9,112 nt of DNA from CAZJNX01 sp964547415 (GCA_964547415.1 CAZJNX010000192.1:1-9112); one strand, 5' to 3'; positions 1-7,198 are shown, numbered from the stretch's first letter. Numbers and translations are program-made. The notes: generated from the letters alone by a model not told the origin.

Positions 1-2
1 TG

Positions 3-122
3 TCCGTCGGAGGCCAGCGCCGAGAGCTCGAGGTCGAGGAGATAGTCCTGCCCGGTGACGCCGATGGCGAAGGAGCTCGTGGAGGCGTTGAGCGGCAGGT
101 CCACGCCGCGCTCGACGAGCTG
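3..122 (-). CDS. Possible coding fragment on the minus strand, running off the left edge
   Basis: In the frame whose third codon positions fall on bases 3, 6, 9 and so on, read right to left, third positions are almost all G or C and second positions are AT-rich, as in real genes of this window. The peptide contains VDLPLNASTSSFAIGVTG followed by QDYLLDLE, which looks like ordinary protein, whereas the + strand frame here has poorer codon bias. I do not recognise the family. If real, it is the internal or C-terminal part of a gene lost to a junction near base 100. It could also be a chance effect of GC-rich DNA. Confidence 0.25.
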
Positions 123-152
123 TACGTCGGGCTCGAGACCGACCTGCGGGCC

Positions 153-1685
153 ATGCTGGTGGCCACCACGATCGCGCGGCCGGGAGCGGTCGAAGCCCGG
201 CTGGGCCTCTACTGGCTCCTCGACCGGCACCCGGCGATCCGCCTCGCCGCGGCGACCGCGCTGCTGCAGCGCGCCGATGCCGATGGGCTTCCCGCTGCGG
301 TCGGCACGTGCCTGCCCGCGATCCGCAAGTGGCTCCCCGACGATCCGGCGCGCGCCGCCCTCGACGCGGCCATCCGTCGGTTCATGCGCGGCGGCGCCGT
401 CCGTGCGCGATTGCGGCCGCCGACCATCCGCCGCGCGGCGGCGAGCCTGCCCGACGGCGCCGGGGCGCAGAGCCTCCTCGCCGCCGTCGACGGGGGCGGG
501 CAGCGCGGTGTCGCCATGGTGCTGCTCAAGCAGGGTCACGGCGTGAAGGACGCCTTCATCGTGCCCTGCGCCGGCGCGAGCGAGCAAAGACGCACGTTCG
601 CCCGCGTGCGCGAGGAGGTCGAGATCGTCGACGTCACGCCCGGGTACGTGGCCGAGGCGCTGTCGCGCGGGCTCGGCGAAGGCCTCGCGCTCGAGACGCC
701 GCCCGCGCCCGGCCTCGTCGACATGATCGCGTTCTGCGGCGCGGACGCGCTGGTCCCGCAGCCGGCGGACGCCGGGGCCGTCCTTGCCGCCATCGGGGCG
801 CCGGAACGGCTGGAAAGCCTCTCGTCGGCGAAACGCGCCGCCCTCATCGAGGCCAGCGGCGCGTGGGTGGACCGGTTCGAGCAGAGCGATGCCTGGTTCG
901 AGGACACCGGCCCGCTCCGCGCCGCGATCGGCCGGGCTCGCACCGAAGAGGGCCGGGAAGCGGCTGTGTGGAAGCATCTCCAGACCCGACGGGACTGGTG
1001 GGCGCGGCAGTTCGCGGTGATGGCTGCGACGCTGAAGGCGCAGGTCGAGCCCGAGCCGGAGCTGTGGCTGTCCTTCGCCGCCGTCGCGCAGGCGTTGCTG
1101 ACCGGCCGCCAGCTGAAGCGGACGCCGATCATGCGCCACATCGCGGCCATGACGCTCGAGGCCGCCGGCGCCCGGGAGGGCGGAGCGATGGCGGCGCCGG
1201 CGAGCGCCTTCCCGCGATCCGACGTCGACGCCGGCGGGATCGATGACCTGCTGGCGCACGCGGGGATCGGCGGGGCCCATCTCCAGGGCTACCTCACGGC
1301 GGTGGCCGTCAGTCCGCTGCCGCCGCCGCCGCAGGCGTGGCTCGGCGGGCTGATCGGCGGGATCGCGTTTTCCGGCGAAGGGGCTCTCGACCGGGTCCTC
1401 GACGGGATCATCGAGAAGGCCAACCGGATCAGCGACGATGCTGCGGAGGCGGAAATCGTCGGCGGGTGGATCGCCGCTCTCGACGCGGGCGGGCTGCGCG
1501 CGTGGACGGCCGGCTTCGCGGACCTCGTCGAGGCCGCGGCCTCCGCCTGGCCCGCGAAGGCGACGGCCGCCGACGACCGGCGGATGCTGAAGGACATCGC
1601 CGCCGTCGCGAAGGGGGCGGATGCAACGACGCTTCGGGCCACCCTCCCGGTGTGGGTCGCGCGGCGGCATGCCTTGCGGCGGTAG
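153..1685 (+). CDS. Helical-repeat protein with UPF0149/YecA-like C-terminal domain
   Basis: This 510-residue product has unknown biochemical function. Residues about 1-80 are Ala/Leu-rich amphipathic helices resembling HEAT-type repeats (LAAATALLQRADADGLPAAV; a helix ending RAALDAAIRR). A central block carries MVLLKQGHGVKDAFIVPC (residues 122-139), possibly a family signature. Residues about 361-465 resemble the UPF0149/YecA family, with AHLQGYLTAVAVSPLPPPP, a W at 396, and an N-x-I near residue 424. The Cys-rich SEC-C tail found in many YecA proteins is absent, and no signal peptide or membrane segment is visible. The frame is open back to base 3 with no ATG before 153. No good ribosome binding site precedes 153, and similarity-like sequence (ALDELYVGLETDLRAM) lies just upstream, so the true start may be earlier or lost. 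The next frame is a decayed helix-turn-helix and then IS66 debris, so this could be a passenger of a mobile element or a stranded host gene. Confidence 0.6.
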   Translation: MLVATTIARPGAVEARLGLYWLLDRHPAIRLAAATALLQRADADGLPAAVGTCLPAIRKWLPDDPARAALDAAIRRFMRGGAVRARLRPPTIRRAAASLPDGAGAQSLLAAVDGGGQRGVAMVLLKQGHGVKDAFIVPCAGASEQRRTFARVREEVEIVDVTPGYVAEALSRGLGEGLALETPPAPGLVDMIAFCGADALVPQPADAGAVLAAIGAPERLESLSSAKRAALIEASGAWVDRFEQSDAWFEDTGPLRAAIGRARTEEGREAAVWKHLQTRRDWWARQFAVMAATLKAQVEPEPELWLSFAAVAQALLTGRQLKRTPIMRHIAAMTLEAAGAREGGAMAAPASAFPRSDVDAGGIDDLLAHAGIGGAHLQGYLTAVAVSPLPPPPQAWLGGLIGGIAFSGEGALDRVLDGIIEKANRISDDAAEAEIVGGWIAALDAGGLRAWTAGFADLVEAAASAWPAKATAADDRRMLKDIAAVAKGADATTLRATLPVWVARRHALRR

Positions 1686-1892
1686 GTCGACGAGCGCGCC
1701 ATCCTGTGCGCCCGCGCCCTGCCGCCGAACGCCTTCCGTTCGGCCGGCAAGGATGGCGTCTGCCTCACCATGGGCGAGGCGGCCGCCCGGCCCGGCGTCA
1801 CCAGCCACGCGGTCCCTCGTCCGATACGGGACGGCCTGCTGCCGGCGGACGAGGTCCGTCGGGGGCGCGCCGTGGTAAATCCAGCCACGTGA
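1686..1892 (+). pseudogene. Decayed helix-turn-helix segment in frame after the UPF0149-like gene
   Basis: Directly after the TAG at 1683-1685 the same frame stays open to TGA at 1890-1892. Bases 1764-1856 encode a helix-turn-helix-like stretch (LTMGEAAARPGVTSHAV, then RDGLLPADEV). This resembles the short DNA-binding modules at the end of some recombinases and transposon regulators, where the pattern is EAAARLGVT, a recognition helix, then DGLLPAxQV. Here prolines stand where the family usually has helix-forming residues, which fits decay by point mutation. There is no start codon with a ribosome site. The parent gene cannot be named. Confidence 0.35.
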
Positions 1893-1989
1893 TCGACACC
1901 GCGCAGGTGGTGGCGCCCCGCGTCACAAAGCCAACCATCGAAACGCGGACACTTGCAGACGCGGTCCGCAATGACTGCGCGCTGGTCTT

Positions 1990-2191
1990 CCCGCGCAGGA
2001 ATGCCCTGTTCGCCGGATCCGACGGTGGCGGGCGGACCTGGGCGACCCCCGCCACCCGCGTTGTGACCGCCGAGCTCAACGGCGCCGATCCGCGCGCCCG
2101 CCTCACGCTCCCCCTCGAGCGCAACGCCGCTGGCTGGCCGAACCGCCGGATCGCCGTAGCGCGGGCCTGGACCTTCCGGCCCGTCGCCTGA
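1990..2191 (+). pseudogene. IS66 family transposase (TnpC), C-terminal remnant
   Basis: Bases 1990-2150 encode RRNALFAGSDGGGRTW followed by a block ending ERNAAGWPNRRI, the conserved C-terminal end of IS66 DDE transposases. The same block occurs on the minus strand at 8508-9047 (NALFAGSDGGGRTW ... WPNRRIDDLMPW). The two copies share long runs of identical bases but differ at scattered positions. Upstream of 1990 the similarity fades (ADAVRNDCALVFP where the other copy reads VERAIRPQTITRK). The last codons before the TGA at 2189-2191 have drifted from DDLMPW to AVARAW. All catalytic regions are missing, so it is inactive. It sits against the broken manC gene and marks an insertion or recombination boundary. 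Confidence 0.85.
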
Positions 2192-2199
2192 ACGGCCTC

Positions 2200-2220
2200 C
2201 GGTCGGCATTCACGGTTCAC
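2200..2220. repeat. Probable terminal end of the left IS66 remnant
   Basis: Read leftward from 2220 the sequence is GTGAACCGTGAATGCCGACC. It lies 29 bases beyond the transposase stop codon. It matches the end of the other IS66 element (read rightward from 8487) at 12 of 21 positions by eye, including a closing GACCG. IS66 ends usually begin GTAAGC or similar. Recognisable manC sequence begins just to the right, so 2220/2221 is the likely element boundary. The partner end and any target duplication are not in the window. Confidence 0.45.
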
Positions 2221-2382
2221 ACCACCCGATCGGCGCGGCGCTCCCGCCGTGAAGCGCCGGGCGGAGGCCTGGAAGAGGCTTTCCTCGCCCAGGATGTCGG
2301 CGAACTGCTTGGGATAGCTCTTGCGCGAGAGCGGCCAGAGCCGCGTCCCGGACCCGCCGCAGAGGAGGATGGGGGTGATCAT
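2221..2382 (-). pseudogene. manC: Mannose-1-phosphate guanylyltransferase, 5' fragment (about 54 codons)
   Basis: The start at 2382 gives MITPILLCGGSGTRLWPLSR followed by KSYPKQFADILGEESLFQ. This is the highly conserved N-terminus of bacterial ManC/CpsB, whose GGSGTRLWP loop binds the nucleotide and whose PKQF motif is a family hallmark. The full enzyme is about 460-480 residues and makes GDP-mannose from mannose-1-phosphate and GTP. Here identity stops after ASARRF at about residue 45 and the sequence meets the IS66 end near 2220, so the sugar-binding part and any isomerase domain are gone. A GAGG ribosome site lies about 9 bases before the ATG, 24 bases after the sulfotransferase stop. It was therefore the last visible gene of the operon and would have supplied substrate to Gmd. 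The fragment cannot be active. Confidence 0.9.
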
Positions 2383-2406
2383 GGGGTGGAACCTCGATGC
2401 AGCAGA

Positions 2407-3210
2407 CTAACGATCAGACGACAAGGAACGCCGCTTGAACTCTTCCGAGTTGACAATGAACTCTTCTAGTGCTTCCCGCGACTCATAAGCTTGCAACGCG
2501 AGCATGTTCTTTTCGGCGGGGTCCCGTGCTAAGTGTTTGCGGAACAATCCCACCACGTCTCCGCGTGAGAGATTGAGGCACTCAAGAGTGGAGAAGAGTT
2601 CTGGCGAGAAGTAGCGGAAGTCATTCACATTTCGCTCTTTCGTTACGCCAGCCGCCTTCCTCGTTTGTACTTGTTTTTTTTCGATCGTCACCGCGTCGAT
2701 GCTAGAAACGGCCGCCGCAGCACGTTCCTGATTTGCGCGTAACTCCGGTTCGAAATATGAGGCGACGCGGAGCAGCGATTCGGTGGGTTCCTTAAGGAAC
2801 TCTTCGTACTTAAGAACAAGCTGTTCGCGCGCGAAATCGGAGTTCACCCACTTGCTCAGAAACGCTTTGTATCGGCCAAACTCAAGGCTGCAGAAGCGTC
2901 TAAATTCCTGAGCTGTATCTTCATTGCCATTTCGGACATGCAGTTCAAAGTTCGAGACAACGGATGGGACGAAATCTCGATATTGAATCAGGTATTTGCA
3001 CCCTTTTAGCTGAGGAAGAGACAAGTCGAAATCGTGACTTTTGGTGAAGTCAATCCTGTCGGCGCGGCTGCAAGGGAGGCTCTTGCAGCAGTCGATTTCT
3101 GATCCGTAGAAGCTGCAATAGGAAAAGTCTGCCCCAAAATAGCTTTTCAAGAGGTTCACGAGCATATGGTGCCCGCTTCGTGGCCAACTCACTCCAGTGA
3201 CGTGATCCAT
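2407..3210 (-). CDS. Sulfotransferase-like protein
   Basis: This complete frame of 267 residues starts at 3210, with a clear GAGGGA ribosome site 8-9 bases upstream. SWPRSGHHMLVNLL (residues 8-21) matches the 5'-phosphosulfate loop of PAPS-dependent sulfotransferases (S-x-PRSG). FTKSHDFDL (55-63) resembles the conserved K-(S/T)-H-D segment. YLIQYRDFVPSVVSNFE (73-89) fits the region binding the 3'-phosphate (R near 78, S near 86). LVLKYEEFLKEPTESLL (131-147) is the usual post-core motif. The predicted reaction is transfer of sulfate from PAPS to a carbohydrate or other acceptor in the cytoplasm; the acceptor is unknown. No signal peptide or transmembrane segment is visible. Base composition is about half GC, well below the flanking genes, which suggests recent acquisition. 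It lies between the glycosyltransferase (64-base gap) and manC (24-base gap) on the same strand, so sulfation of the polysaccharide or a precursor is a reasonable inference. Confidence 0.75.
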   Translation of the reverse strand: MDHVTGVSWPRSGHHMLVNLLKSYFGADFSYCSFYGSEIDCCKSLPCSRADRIDFTKSHDFDLSLPQLKGCKYLIQYRDFVPSVVSNFELHVRNGNEDTAQEFRRFCSLEFGRYKAFLSKWVNSDFAREQLVLKYEEFLKEPTESLLRVASYFEPELRANQERAAAAVSSIDAVTIEKKQVQTRKAAGVTKERNVNDFRYFSPELFSTLECLNLSRGDVVGLFRKHLARDPAEKNMLALQAYESREALEEFIVNSEEFKRRSLSSDR

Positions 3211-3274
3211 TGTTCGTGTCCCTCAGAGGCGCTGACGGTCGTTCCCAGAGCTACCGGTCAACCGGTTCACAAGA

Positions 3275-5743
3275 TCATATCCCTTCAAGAATCTCCCGCA
3301 GCCGCGCGCCGTAGCGTCGGGCGACGGCGTCCGCGGAAAAGTTCTCGCGCACGTTGCGGAAGGCGGCCTCGGCTTTCGCCTCGCGCGCGGCCGGGTCGTC
3401 GCGCAGGGCGCGGAGCTTGGCGGCGGCGTCGGCGATGTCCGGCTCGGCCCATTTCTGGCCCGGGCGCACGAAGATGTAGTCGTCGGGCGCGAGCGTCACT
3501 TCCTCGTAGTCCACGAGCCAGGCGGTCTCGTCCGAGCAGAACTCCATGTTCCCCGAATAGCCCGTGCACAGCACGGGCACCTTCAGGTTCATCGCCTCGA
3601 TCATGCCGAATCCCCAGCCTTCGGAGCGGTGCAGCGAGACGTAGGCGTCCGAGCCCGCCTTGAGTTCGAGAAGCTGGTCGTAGGGCAGGGTCTCGTTCAT
3701 CAGCAGGATCCGCGGATCCTCGGCCAGGATCGCGTCCACCCGCTTCCAGACGCGCGCCTGGGCCGGGTCGAACACGTTCTCCCGGTTCTGCGTCTTGACG
3801 ATCAGGCGCACGTCCGGGTCGTCGGGGAAGGCGCGGCGGAAGGCCTGCAGCACGCCCACCGGGTTCTTGCGCTGCACGAAGGAGAAGCTGTCGAAGGTGA
3901 CGAGGAAGACGAACTCGTCGCGCCGGAAGCGGAAGCGGCTGTCGATGAAGCGGCGCGCAGCCGCGCGGTCGATCTCGCCCAGCTCCTCGTAGCACATGCG
4001 CACGTTGCGCACCGGCTTGTCGGTCTCGGGCTGGTAGATCGAGACGCCGTACTCGGTGGAGACCCAGATCTCGTCCAAGAGATCGAGCCCGAGGTAGTGG
4101 CAGAGCGCCGGGCTGTCGAGCTCCCAGAAGAAGTAGCCGATGTTGTAGGCACCGGAGAACACGTCCGGCCCGTAGGCGTAGACGAGCGGGATCGATTCGG
4201 CGTTGAGGTGGATGAGGTTCACCCGGGCCGGCCGGTAGTCGGCGACCGCGCTCGCCGAGGAGAAGCCCTCGGGCGCGGGGTTGTCGAGGCCGAAGTCGAC
4301 GCAGTTGAGCGACAGCCCGGTGTGCTCGAGGATGCGGGCGGACAGCCGGGTGGCCTGGCCGAGCCCCGAGGCCTTGGCGAAGGGGCCGATCACCTGCACG
4401 TCCACCGGCTCGCCCTTCGGCCGGGGCAGCGCGGCGGCGTGCAGCCGGTCGCCCGCCTCGGTGCGGCTGAGGAAGCCGTGGCTCGGCAGGTCGTAGCCCT
4501 GCAGCCGGAGCGCGGCGGCGTAAAGGTCGGCGTCGATGGGAGCCTCGGGCTCGGGCATGCCGAGGGTCACGCAGAACTCGTGCAAGAGCGAAGGCGCGCC
4601 GCCGCGGGGCGCGAGCAGGGTGCTGAGCGAGCGGTGCGGGATGTAGCGGAGGATATGGGGCTCCTCGACCGCGCGCACCAATGCGCAGAGCGTGTAGGCC
4701 GTCCTGTCCGCGAAGCGCGACATGTCCAGGAAATGGTCGTCCTGCGTGGCGTTGAACCGGTATTCCATGAAGCGCGAGAGCGGCATGCGCTTCTCGCGGT
4801 GCTGAGGATCCACGAGGCGCATGGCGTCGGCGATCTGCTGCGGCACGAGGCAGTCCTCGACGCCGAGCGCGGGGGCTTCCTCGCCGGCCCACCAATAGGC
4901 GACATGGCCGAACCAGGCGGGGTCGGAAAGGTTCAGGCTCTGCAGAAGGCCATGGTGCTGCACGAGCCGCCACCACATGAACCGCGTGAGCGCGAAGCTC
5001 TGGCCGCCCATCACCAGGGGCGCGTTCAGATGATCGACCAGCTCCCTGGTCAGCGGGGTGCGAAGGCCCGTGCGCGTCGGCCCGTAGCCCACCAGATACC
5101 AGTTGAGGAAGTGATCGAGGTCGGCCGGCGCGCCCGCGGTGTCGTATTGAGTGTCCACGCGGAGGCGGAACTTCGCGAAGTCGAGATAGGCGGGGAGCTT
5201 CGTGCTCTCTCCCGACCCGTCTCCCGGCGCGGCGTGGCGCGTCGACAGCAGGCGCTCATGCGGGGCGAGCGGCGGGGGTTCGAGCGGCGCGCCGGCCCCG
5301 TCGATCTCCGACAGGAGCGACGCGAGCAGGAAAAGCGGGTCCGCGAGGCGGGCGCGCAACCGGTCCGCCTGCGCCTCGGTGAGCGACAGCGCCACCGCGC
5401 CCTCGCCCGAAAACTCGTAGCGCCCGATCACGGCCTCGGACCCGACCGGTCGGACCTCGAGCGTCTCTCCGCGCTTGCCGAAGGTTCGCCGCATGCGCTC
5501 GGTGATCGCGAAGGCGAAGCCCGCCTTGCCGTCGCCCAAGCCGGCCTTCTCGACGTCGGCCCGGTAGAGATCGGCCACGGTCGTGGCGAGCGGGCGGTCG
5601 CCGGCATAGAGCCCCACGCGTAGCCCGCCCTCGCGCGTGTGGGCGCGCACGACCCAGCCGTTCAGCCTGTCGCCGGAGAGCCCGTCCACATGCCCTTCGA
5701 ACGACCCCCCGGCGAAGCCCGTGTCGTCGTCAGCCCAGCGCAT
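3275..5743 (-). CDS. Multidomain glycosyltransferase (GT4-type C-terminal domain)
   Basis: The product has 822 residues, about twice the usual length of a GT4 enzyme. Residues about 13-115 form a beta-rich segment (EGHVDGLSGDRLNGWVV, VGLYAGDRPL, GDGKAGFAF), a module I associate with alphaproteobacterial polysaccharide glycosyltransferases. Residues about 185-440 are a helical middle region of unknown role (DHFLNWYLVGYGPTRTGLR, aromatic-rich). From about 446 a GT-B fold begins (VDVQVIGPFAKASGLGQATR). It includes the donor-domain signature HRSEGWGFGMIEAM, with the E-x7-E pair at about 708 and 716 typical of GT4 retaining enzymes, then PVLCTGYSGNMEF. The likely activity is transfer of a sugar from a nucleotide donor, possibly GDP-linked given the neighbouring gmd; substrate and linkage cannot be read. 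No membrane segment is seen. The ATG lies inside the last codons of gmd (14-bp overlap) with AAGG about 9 bases upstream, indicating translational coupling. Confidence 0.85.
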   Translation of the reverse strand: MRWADDDTGFAGGSFEGHVDGLSGDRLNGWVVRAHTREGGLRVGLYAGDRPLATTVADLYRADVEKAGLGDGKAGFAFAITERMRRTFGKRGETLEVRPVGSEAVIGRYEFSGEGAVALSLTEAQADRLRARLADPLFLLASLLSEIDGAGAPLEPPPLAPHERLLSTRHAAPGDGSGESTKLPAYLDFAKFRLRVDTQYDTAGAPADLDHFLNWYLVGYGPTRTGLRTPLTRELVDHLNAPLVMGGQSFALTRFMWWRLVQHHGLLQSLNLSDPAWFGHVAYWWAGEEAPALGVEDCLVPQQIADAMRLVDPQHREKRMPLSRFMEYRFNATQDDHFLDMSRFADRTAYTLCALVRAVEEPHILRYIPHRSLSTLLAPRGGAPSLLHEFCVTLGMPEPEAPIDADLYAAALRLQGYDLPSHGFLSRTEAGDRLHAAALPRPKGEPVDVQVIGPFAKASGLGQATRLSARILEHTGLSLNCVDFGLDNPAPEGFSSASAVADYRPARVNLIHLNAESIPLVYAYGPDVFSGAYNIGYFFWELDSPALCHYLGLDLLDEIWVSTEYGVSIYQPETDKPVRNVRMCYEELGEIDRAAARRFIDSRFRFRRDEFVFLVTFDSFSFVQRKNPVGVLQAFRRAFPDDPDVRLIVKTQNRENVFDPAQARVWKRVDAILAEDPRILLMNETLPYDQLLELKAGSDAYVSLHRSEGWGFGMIEAMNLKVPVLCTGYSGNMEFCSDETAWLVDYEEVTLAPDDYIFVRPGQKWAEPDIADAAAKLRALRDDPAAREAKAEAAFRNVRENFSADAVARRYGARLREILEGI

Positions 5744-6749
5744 CGTAGTCTGCCTTCGCCATCATCTCCGCGAGCTCGCGGATGCCCACGCGGGGCGCCC
5801 AGCCGAGCTTTTCCCGCGCCTTGCTCGCGTCGCCGATCAGGAGGTCCACCTCCGCCGGGCGGAAGAACTTCTCGCTCACCTCGACGACGCGGCGGCCCGT
5901 CTTGCGGTCCGTGGCCGTCTCGTCGACGCCCACGCCTTGCCAGTCGAGGTCCATACCCAGCGCCTCGGCCGCGTAGGTCACGAAGTCACGGATCTTCGTC
6001 GTCTCGCCCGTGGCCAGCACGTAATCGTCCGCCTCCTCCTGCTGGAGCATCCGCCAAATGCCCTCCACGTAGTCGCCCGCGAAGCCCCAGTCGCGCTGCG
6101 CCCCGAGATTGCCGAGCACCACCGGCTCGCGCGCACCGCGGGCGATCGCGGCGAGGCCGAGGGTGATCTTGCGGGTCACGAACTCTTTTCCGCGCAGCGG
6201 GCTTTCATGGTTGAAAAGGATCCCGCTCGAGGCGTGCATTCCGAAGGATTCCCGGTAGTTCACGGTGATATAATGGCCGTAGACCTTGGCCACGCCGTAG
6301 GGCGAGCGGGGATGGAAGCGCGTGCTCTCGCGCTGCGGCACCTCCTGGACGAGCCCGAACATCTCGGAGGTAGACGCTTGGTAGAAGCGCGTGTCCGGCT
6401 TCGTGCTCCGCAGTGTGTCGAGGATGCGCACCACGCCCATGGCGTTCGCGTCTGAGGAATAGATCGGCAGGCCCCAGGAGGCGCCGACGAAGCTCTGCGC
6501 GGCGAGGTTGTAGAACTCATCCACCGGCACGTCGCGGATGGTGCGGAAGATGTTGTTCATTTCCGTCAAGTCGAACTCGTAGAGCTCCAGCTCGTTGAGG
6601 ATGCCGAGCTTCTCGAGCCGCGAGGTCTCGGGATGCGAGATCCGGCGTACCCCGCCATGCACTTTGTAGCCCTTCTCGAGAAGGAGCTTTGCCAGATACG
6701 CACCATCTTGACCAGTTATTCCAGTGATAAAGGCACTTTTCAAGTGCAT
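5730..6749 (-). CDS. gmd: GDP-mannose 4,6-dehydratase
   Basis: The product has 339 residues, normal for the family. It converts GDP-D-mannose to GDP-4-keto-6-deoxy-D-mannose, the branch point to GDP-fucose, GDP-rhamnose, GDP-perosamine and related sugars, using bound NADP in the cytoplasm. The Rossmann motif ITGITGQDGAYL gives Gly at 10, 13 and 16. ASTSEMFG gives Thr127 and Glu129, and SPYGVAKVYGH gives Tyr151 and Lys155. These catalytic residues sit at the same mutual spacing as in the E. coli enzyme (shifted by about 5). NHESPLRGKEFVTRKI and GNLGAQRDWGFAGDYVEG are family blocks, so the enzyme looks intact. It is the first gene of the minus-strand operon and supplies an activated deoxysugar. 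The start at 6749 is fixed by MHLKSAFITG; only a weak AGG about 15 bases upstream could serve as ribosome site. The first ~75 bases and the DNA before them are richer in A/T than the rest. No gene for the next step (fucose synthase, reductase or aminotransferase) is in the window. Confidence 0.96.
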   Translation of the reverse strand: MHLKSAFITGITGQDGAYLAKLLLEKGYKVHGGVRRISHPETSRLEKLGILNELELYEFDLTEMNNIFRTIRDVPVDEFYNLAAQSFVGASWGLPIYSSDANAMGVVRILDTLRSTKPDTRFYQASTSEMFGLVQEVPQRESTRFHPRSPYGVAKVYGHYITVNYRESFGMHASSGILFNHESPLRGKEFVTRKITLGLAAIARGAREPVVLGNLGAQRDWGFAGDYVEGIWRMLQQEEADDYVLATGETTKIRDFVTYAAEALGMDLDWQGVGVDETATDRKTGRRVVEVSEKFFRPAEVDLLIGDASKAREKLGWAPRVGIRELAEMMAKADYDALG

Positions 6750-6807
6750 TCAAAGACCCAACCTGTTTGATTGCCACAGAACGCAATTGGTTGTTTCCCG
6801 CGCCCAA

Positions 6808-6818
6808 GTGTGACACAC
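6808..6818. promoter_or_regulatory. Short perfect palindrome upstream of gmd
   Basis: GTGTG-A-CACAC is a perfect 11-base palindrome about 60 bases before the gmd start, in the A/T-richer upstream segment. It could be an operator half-site pair for a dimeric regulator. A palindrome of this length can occur by chance, no regulator family is recognised, and no convincing -35/-10 pair was found around it. The gmd promoter probably lies between 6750 and 6850. Confidence 0.15.
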
Positions 6819-7198
6819 CTCTTTACCGAAACTCGCCGAAAAAACGATCTCTATCGTCGGGCTACACGCGAACTCGCGGGCCCACGCGCTCGTGCTGTCG
6901 GCCGACGAAAAGAGCCAGATCCCGGTCCCCGACCGGCCCCACCCGGACCTGCCCCTTGAAAAGGTCCGCGGCACTACCTTGACCCGCGATTGCAAGCGGC
7001 ACGGCACCACGACGCTGGCCGCCGCATGCGACACCCTCGGGGGCGAAGCGGTCGTCCGCAAGATTGGGGCCACCATAATCACAGGTTCATCGGATGCGCA
7101 AACAAGATCGGCAAGGCGCTGCCGGCGGGAAAGGCGTTCCACTTAGCCCTCGACGACCACGCGGTCAACAAACACGCGAAGGTGCACGCCGGTCTCGC
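6814..7198 (+). pseudogene. IS630 family transposase remnant
   Basis: From 6814 the frame encodes KLAEKTISIVGLHANS, then ALVLSADEKSQI with the first catalytic Asp of IS630/Tc1-type DDE enzymes (usual form VDEKSQIQALDR), then KRHGTTTLAAACDTLGG. Near 7060-7075 the reading frame shifts. The new frame gives HRFIGCANKIGKALPAGK and FHLALDDHAVNKHAKV, matching the second Asp region (usual form LDNYATHKHPKV). The 5' part, the third acidic residue and the C-terminus are missing, so it is inactive. The second half continues without a stop into IS66 tnpB sequence at about 7195. Which element moved in last cannot be told from the sequence. The 5' truncation lies in the region upstream of gmd. Confidence 0.8.

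Noticed and set aside
55..546. 163-codon + strand frame at the left edge
   Set aside because: After about 20 codons it becomes Ser/Arg/Pro-rich, and the overlapping frame starting at 153 has the protein-like pattern. At most its first codons could be part of a frameshifted start.
1289..2209. Minus-strand frame of 306 codons across the left region
   Set aside because: It overlaps the UPF0149-like gene and the IS66 remnant, which have recognisable motifs on the + strand. The minus-strand peptide is low-complexity Arg/Ser/Pro/Ala.
3253..3267. Repeated ACCGGT with an AACCGGTT palindrome between the glycosyltransferase and the sulfotransferase
   Set aside because: The two copies are only 2 bases apart, giving no usable hairpin loop, and no U-tract follows. 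It is too short to call a terminator or operator.
3629..5623. Long open frame (664 codons) on the + strand opposite the glycosyltransferase
   Set aside because: It is an antisense shadow: GC-rich codon bias of the minus-strand gene removes stops. The product has no family motif and a skewed Ala/Arg/Gly/Val composition.
6892..7146. Small 84-codon gene starting with GTG
   Set aside because: The peptide is the middle of an IS630 transposase (SADEKSQI ... KRHGTTTL). The GTG is internal and the frame extends upstream with further IS630 similarity.
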